Assembly: GCA_964639225.1 (NCBI GenBank)
Contig: CAZXCK010000020.1
Location: forward strand, 1 to 43,656
Direction of reading: 5' to 3'
Length of the DNA stretch: 43,656 nt
DNA from: CAZXCK01 sp964639225
GTDB lineage: Bacteria; Chloroflexota; Anaerolineae; Aggregatilineales; Phototrophicaceae
Shown: in pieces, positions 41,341-43,656 of the stretch
Layout: the number at the start of each line of letters is the position of its first letter
Numbering within the stretch: the stretch's first letter is position 1
Notes under the pieces: generated by a model
Databases searched by the model: none
What the model saw: the letters and a program-made list of their open reading frames with translations, nothing else
Told to the model about the DNA's origin: nothing
Made by a program: the position numbers and the translations under genes

Positions 41341-42675
41341 ATGAGCGCGCGCTGGCTGATTATTTGTCTCATACTGGCACTCGCTTGGCCAGTCGTCGCT
41401 CAGGACGAGCCGGGTGAGCGCGATTTTATCGTCGAGGCGTCGGTGGACGACGCGACGCCCTACGTCGGCCAGCAGATCGAATACGTGTTCCGCTATTACG
41501 CGCACATCGTGCCGGAAGGCGGCCTGCGCGACCGTCTGCCGGACTTTCGCGGTTTCTGGCAGGGGCGGGTTTTTGACGCATCCGCCGGGCAGGTGGTGAC
41601 GATTGACGGGCGGCAGTATGTCGTCGGCGAGTTAATCGTCGAGATTACACCGCTGCGGGCGGGCCGTCTGGTAATCGAACCGGCGGCGCTCATCGTGCCG
41701 GAGACGCTGTTTGCTTCCCAGCAGGAACTGGAAACAAATGGGGTTGAGGTCAATGTCTCCCAGCTGCCGCCGGGCGCGCCGGATGGCTTCGATGGCGCGG
41801 TGGGCCAGTTCTTCGCCGATGCGCAGGTGGACCGGACGACGCTCACGCTGGGCGAACCGCTGACTCTGCGCCTGTCCGTAACTGGCTCCGGCGATCTGCA
41901 GCGGCTGCCGCCGCCTGACCTGGGCCTGCCCGATGACTGGCGCGTATTTCTGAATCCGCCGCGCTACACGGCCAGCAGTGTAACTGGCGTGCGCCTGGGT
42001 GAAAAACGCTTCGAATGGCTGATTATTCCGGCGCGCACGGGTACGCTCAGTCTGCCGAGTGTCGATCTGGTCTATTTCGACCCGGATGCTGCCGAATACC
42101 GCGTGACGCGCACACCGGAGTTTACGCTGAACGTGTTCCCTGGCACGGACAACCGGACGACGCTGCCGGTTCCATCGGGTGGGGTCGCCGAGGACCGGTC
42201 GGCGCTGGCGCTTAAGCCGGTGGCTGCGCTGGCGATCCCGACAGAAGCCGACATCCCCTGGCTGCTGTGGGTCCTGGGTCCACTGGTGGCGGCGGGGGGC
42301 GTCGCATGGCGGTTTGGGTGGCGGAAGTGGCGGCGCTGGCAGGCGGAAAGCCGGCGTCGAATGGCGCTTCGCCACGCATTGATGGCGCTCGCCAAAGCCC
42401 CGGCGGAGCGGCGATCGGCTGGGTTGCTGCTCGGAGTCGTGCGGCGTTACCTCAACGATCGCACCGGCGCCGAACTCACCGCCGTTGATGCGAATACGGT
42501 GCGGCATGTGCTGGCCGGAGCGGGGGCCAACGATGAAGCTGCCAGTGAGATGGCGACCATCATTGAGCGTGTCGACGCGATGCGCTTTCTGCCGCCGGGC
42601 GCGGTCGATGACGTGCAGGGACTGATCGAAAGGCTGGTGTCAGCGCTGCGACAGGTGGACGCATGCCTGGACTGA
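41341..42675 (+). CDS. batD: BatD-like protein (oxygen tolerance)
   Basis: A 444-residue protein with a signal peptide (residues 1-21, cut after VVAQ), two BatD-type beta domains (VEASVDDATPYVGQQIEYVFRYY near 30-52 and VDRTTLTLGEPLTLRLSVTGSGDL near 162-185, each opening with the same kind of strand), a membrane segment near 304-320 and a cytoplasmic helical part with DRTGAELTAVDANTVRHVL. The start ATG 41341 begins directly at the signal peptide; an open frame further upstream is inside batC. The last 13 bases overlap batE. Confidence 0.88.
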   Translation: MSARWLIICLILALAWPVVAQDEPGERDFIVEASVDDATPYVGQQIEYVFRYYAHIVPEGGLRDRLPDFRGFWQGRVFDASAGQVVTIDGRQYVVGELIVEITPLRAGRLVIEPAALIVPETLFASQQELETNGVEVNVSQLPPGAPDGFDGAVGQFFADAQVDRTTLTLGEPLTLRLSVTGSGDLQRLPPPDLGLPDDWRVFLNPPRYTASSVTGVRLGEKRFEWLIIPARTGTLSLPSVDLVYFDPDAAEYRVTRTPEFTLNVFPGTDNRTTLPVPSGGVAEDRSALALKPVAALAIPTEADIPWLLWVLGPLVAAGGVAWRFGWRKWRRWQAESRRRMALRHALMALAKAPAERRSAGLLLGVVRRYLNDRTGAELTAVDANTVRHVLAGAGANDEAASEMATIIERVDAMRFLPPGAVDDVQGLIERLVSALRQVDACLD

Positions 42676-43451
42676 TGCGCGCATGGTGGCGTGTGTTGCT
42701 GACGCTGACTGTCATCGGGCTGGTGGTGGCCGGCCCAATGGTGGCTCAGAACGGCGACCCTGCTGAGCTGGCGCGCGAAGCCGCCGCCGCTTATGACATG
42801 GGCGATTTCGAGGCGGCGGTGACGCTGTTCGAGGCGGCGATTGAGGCGGGCGGCGCGCATCCCGTGTTGTATTTCAACCTGGGCAACGCCTATTACGAGG
42901 CTGGCCAGTTGGGACCAGCTATGTTGAGCTACCGGCGGGCGGCGCTTCTGGCTCCGCGTGATGCTGATGTGCGCGCTAATCTGGCGCTGGTGCGCGCGCT
43001 GCGCGTCGATTTTCAGGGCGACGAGGCCAGCATCATTGACCGGCTGGCGACCCTGAGCGCAAACTCACTGACGCAGGTTGAACAGAGCATCCTGACGTTG
43101 ATGCTGTGGACGCTGTGGTATGGGGCGGCGGCGGTGTGGGCTTTGGGCTGGCTGCCGCGCCGCCGCGAGATCAGTATCGTGCTGGTTGGTGGCGCGTTGA
43201 TCCTGGCGCTGGCGGTGAGTCTGCTGCTGGCGCGGCTTTACACAGACGCGGAGCGACCGCCGGCGGTGGTGCTGGCCAACGTGGCCAGCGTCACCAGTGG
43301 GCCGGGAACGGAATATCTGGAAATCTACCGGTTGCACGCTGCCGCCGAGATGCGCCTGCTTGAGTTTACGGACGGCTGGGCGCGTTTTGTGCTGCCGGAT
43401 GGACGGCAGGGTTGGATCGCGCTGGACAGTATCGAGCGGGTACAGGGCTAA
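42663..43451 (+). CDS. batE: BatE-like TPR/SH3 membrane protein
   Basis: A 262-residue protein. A signal or membrane segment at about 8-27 is followed by TPR units (about 30-100, YFNLGNAYYEAGQLGPAMLSYRRAALLAP), two membrane segments (about 139-160 and 170-190) and a C-terminal SH3 domain (NVASVTSGPGTEYLEIYRL, then GWARFVLPDGRQGWI). This is the BatE layout. ATG 42663 has AGGTGG just upstream; ATG 42675, which overlaps the batD stop as TGATG, is the alternative. It is the last gene of the cluster. Confidence 0.87.
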   Translation: MPGLMRAWWRVLLTLTVIGLVVAGPMVAQNGDPAELAREAAAAYDMGDFEAAVTLFEAAIEAGGAHPVLYFNLGNAYYEAGQLGPAMLSYRRAALLAPRDADVRANLALVRALRVDFQGDEASIIDRLATLSANSLTQVEQSILTLMLWTLWYGAAAVWALGWLPRRREISIVLVGGALILALAVSLLLARLYTDAERPPAVVLANVASVTSGPGTEYLEIYRLHAAAEMRLLEFTDGWARFVLPDGRQGWIALDSIERVQG

Positions 43452-43656
43452 CCGTCCTTGATGGCTTTGGCCGCACGCAGTAGATCGCGCACCTGGCTTT
43501 CCTGCGCGTCGATTTGTTCTGTCGATCTGAATTTGATGTGGCGCAGGCGTTTGCCGGTCCCGCCCAGCAGACCGTGCGGGTCTGGCAGGTCGATGCCGTC
43601 TACAAAGCCGAGGTTCACCGAGTCCTTGAATGGGGCGATATAGACCATACCGCCTT
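43448..43656 (-). CDS. DUF1801-family protein (5' end beyond the window)
   Basis: The C-terminal 69 codons of a small protein; the start lies past the right edge and the internal Met at 43648 is not the true start. The pattern MVYIAPFKDSVNLGFVDGIDLPDP followed by GLLGGTGKRLRHIKFRS is typical of DUF1801 proteins, a family of unknown function related to YdhG. It converges with batE, the stops overlapping by two bases. Confidence 0.8.
   Translation of the reverse strand, partial: GGMVYIAPFKDSVNLGFVDGIDLPDPHGLLGGTGKRLRHIKFRSTEQIDAQESQVRDLLRAAKAIKDG

Overview
The window is 43.7 kb of GC-rich, densely packed bacterial chromosome with a 100-base assembly gap at 33663-33762. Gene content and style suggest a heterotrophic, oxygen-exposed member of the Chloroflexota (Anaerolineae-like). 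This is inference, based on Pro/Thr-rich lipoproteins, SH3/M23 surface proteins, a sufCBD cluster, ThyX in place of ThyA, and several small families I associate with that phylum. I found no rRNA, tRNA, CRISPR array, phage gene or insertion sequence; the region reads as core chromosome.

Layout. 1-3945: the Fe-S assembly operon sufC-sufB-sufD (minus strand; sufD runs off the left edge) behind a near-consensus promoter, with a divergent MIP18/DUF59 Fe-S accessory gene. 4029-7348: a four-module SH3/TIM-barrel/golvesin-like/M23 protein and selD. The selD frame contains an in-frame UGA exactly at the catalytic Cys/Sec position, followed by a SECIS-like hairpin, so selenophosphate synthetase appears to be a selenoprotein here. 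7553-13348: small conserved and membrane proteins, an SRPBCC protein with a very long low-complexity tail, a fused NAD(P)HX repair enzyme, and a polyprenyl diphosphate synthase. 13545-20108: a soluble histidine kinase, a small Cys-rich protein, a DinG helicase with an N-terminal exonuclease, and a tandem periplasmic binding protein. 20217-21690: a truncated globin, a membrane protein and a lipoprotein. 21699-24282: the operon yebC-ruvC-ruvA-thyX. 24429-26521: two membrane-anchored proteins. 26528-29333: enolase and pyruvate kinase. 29603-31914: cysteine desulfurase and mnmA, overlapping by four bases. 31865-34194: a minus-strand set with a prepilin peptidase, a degenerate JAMM-fold protein, a leaderless hypothetical and an ACT-domain protein interrupted by the gap. 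34363-43451: a co-directional run of eleven genes starting with a Nudix hydrolase and ending in a complete MoxR/DUF58/BatA-E cluster. A DUF1801 fragment closes the window.

Functional threads: sulfur and selenium handling (Suf, DUF59, cysteine desulfurase, MnmA, Sec-containing SelD) and surface or envelope stress functions (the Bat cluster, binding proteins, prepilin processing). The most interesting item is the UGA-containing selD, whose first 71 codons a standard gene caller would drop. Next are the pseudo-JAMM/prepilin peptidase cluster and the unbroken Nudix-to-BatE run.
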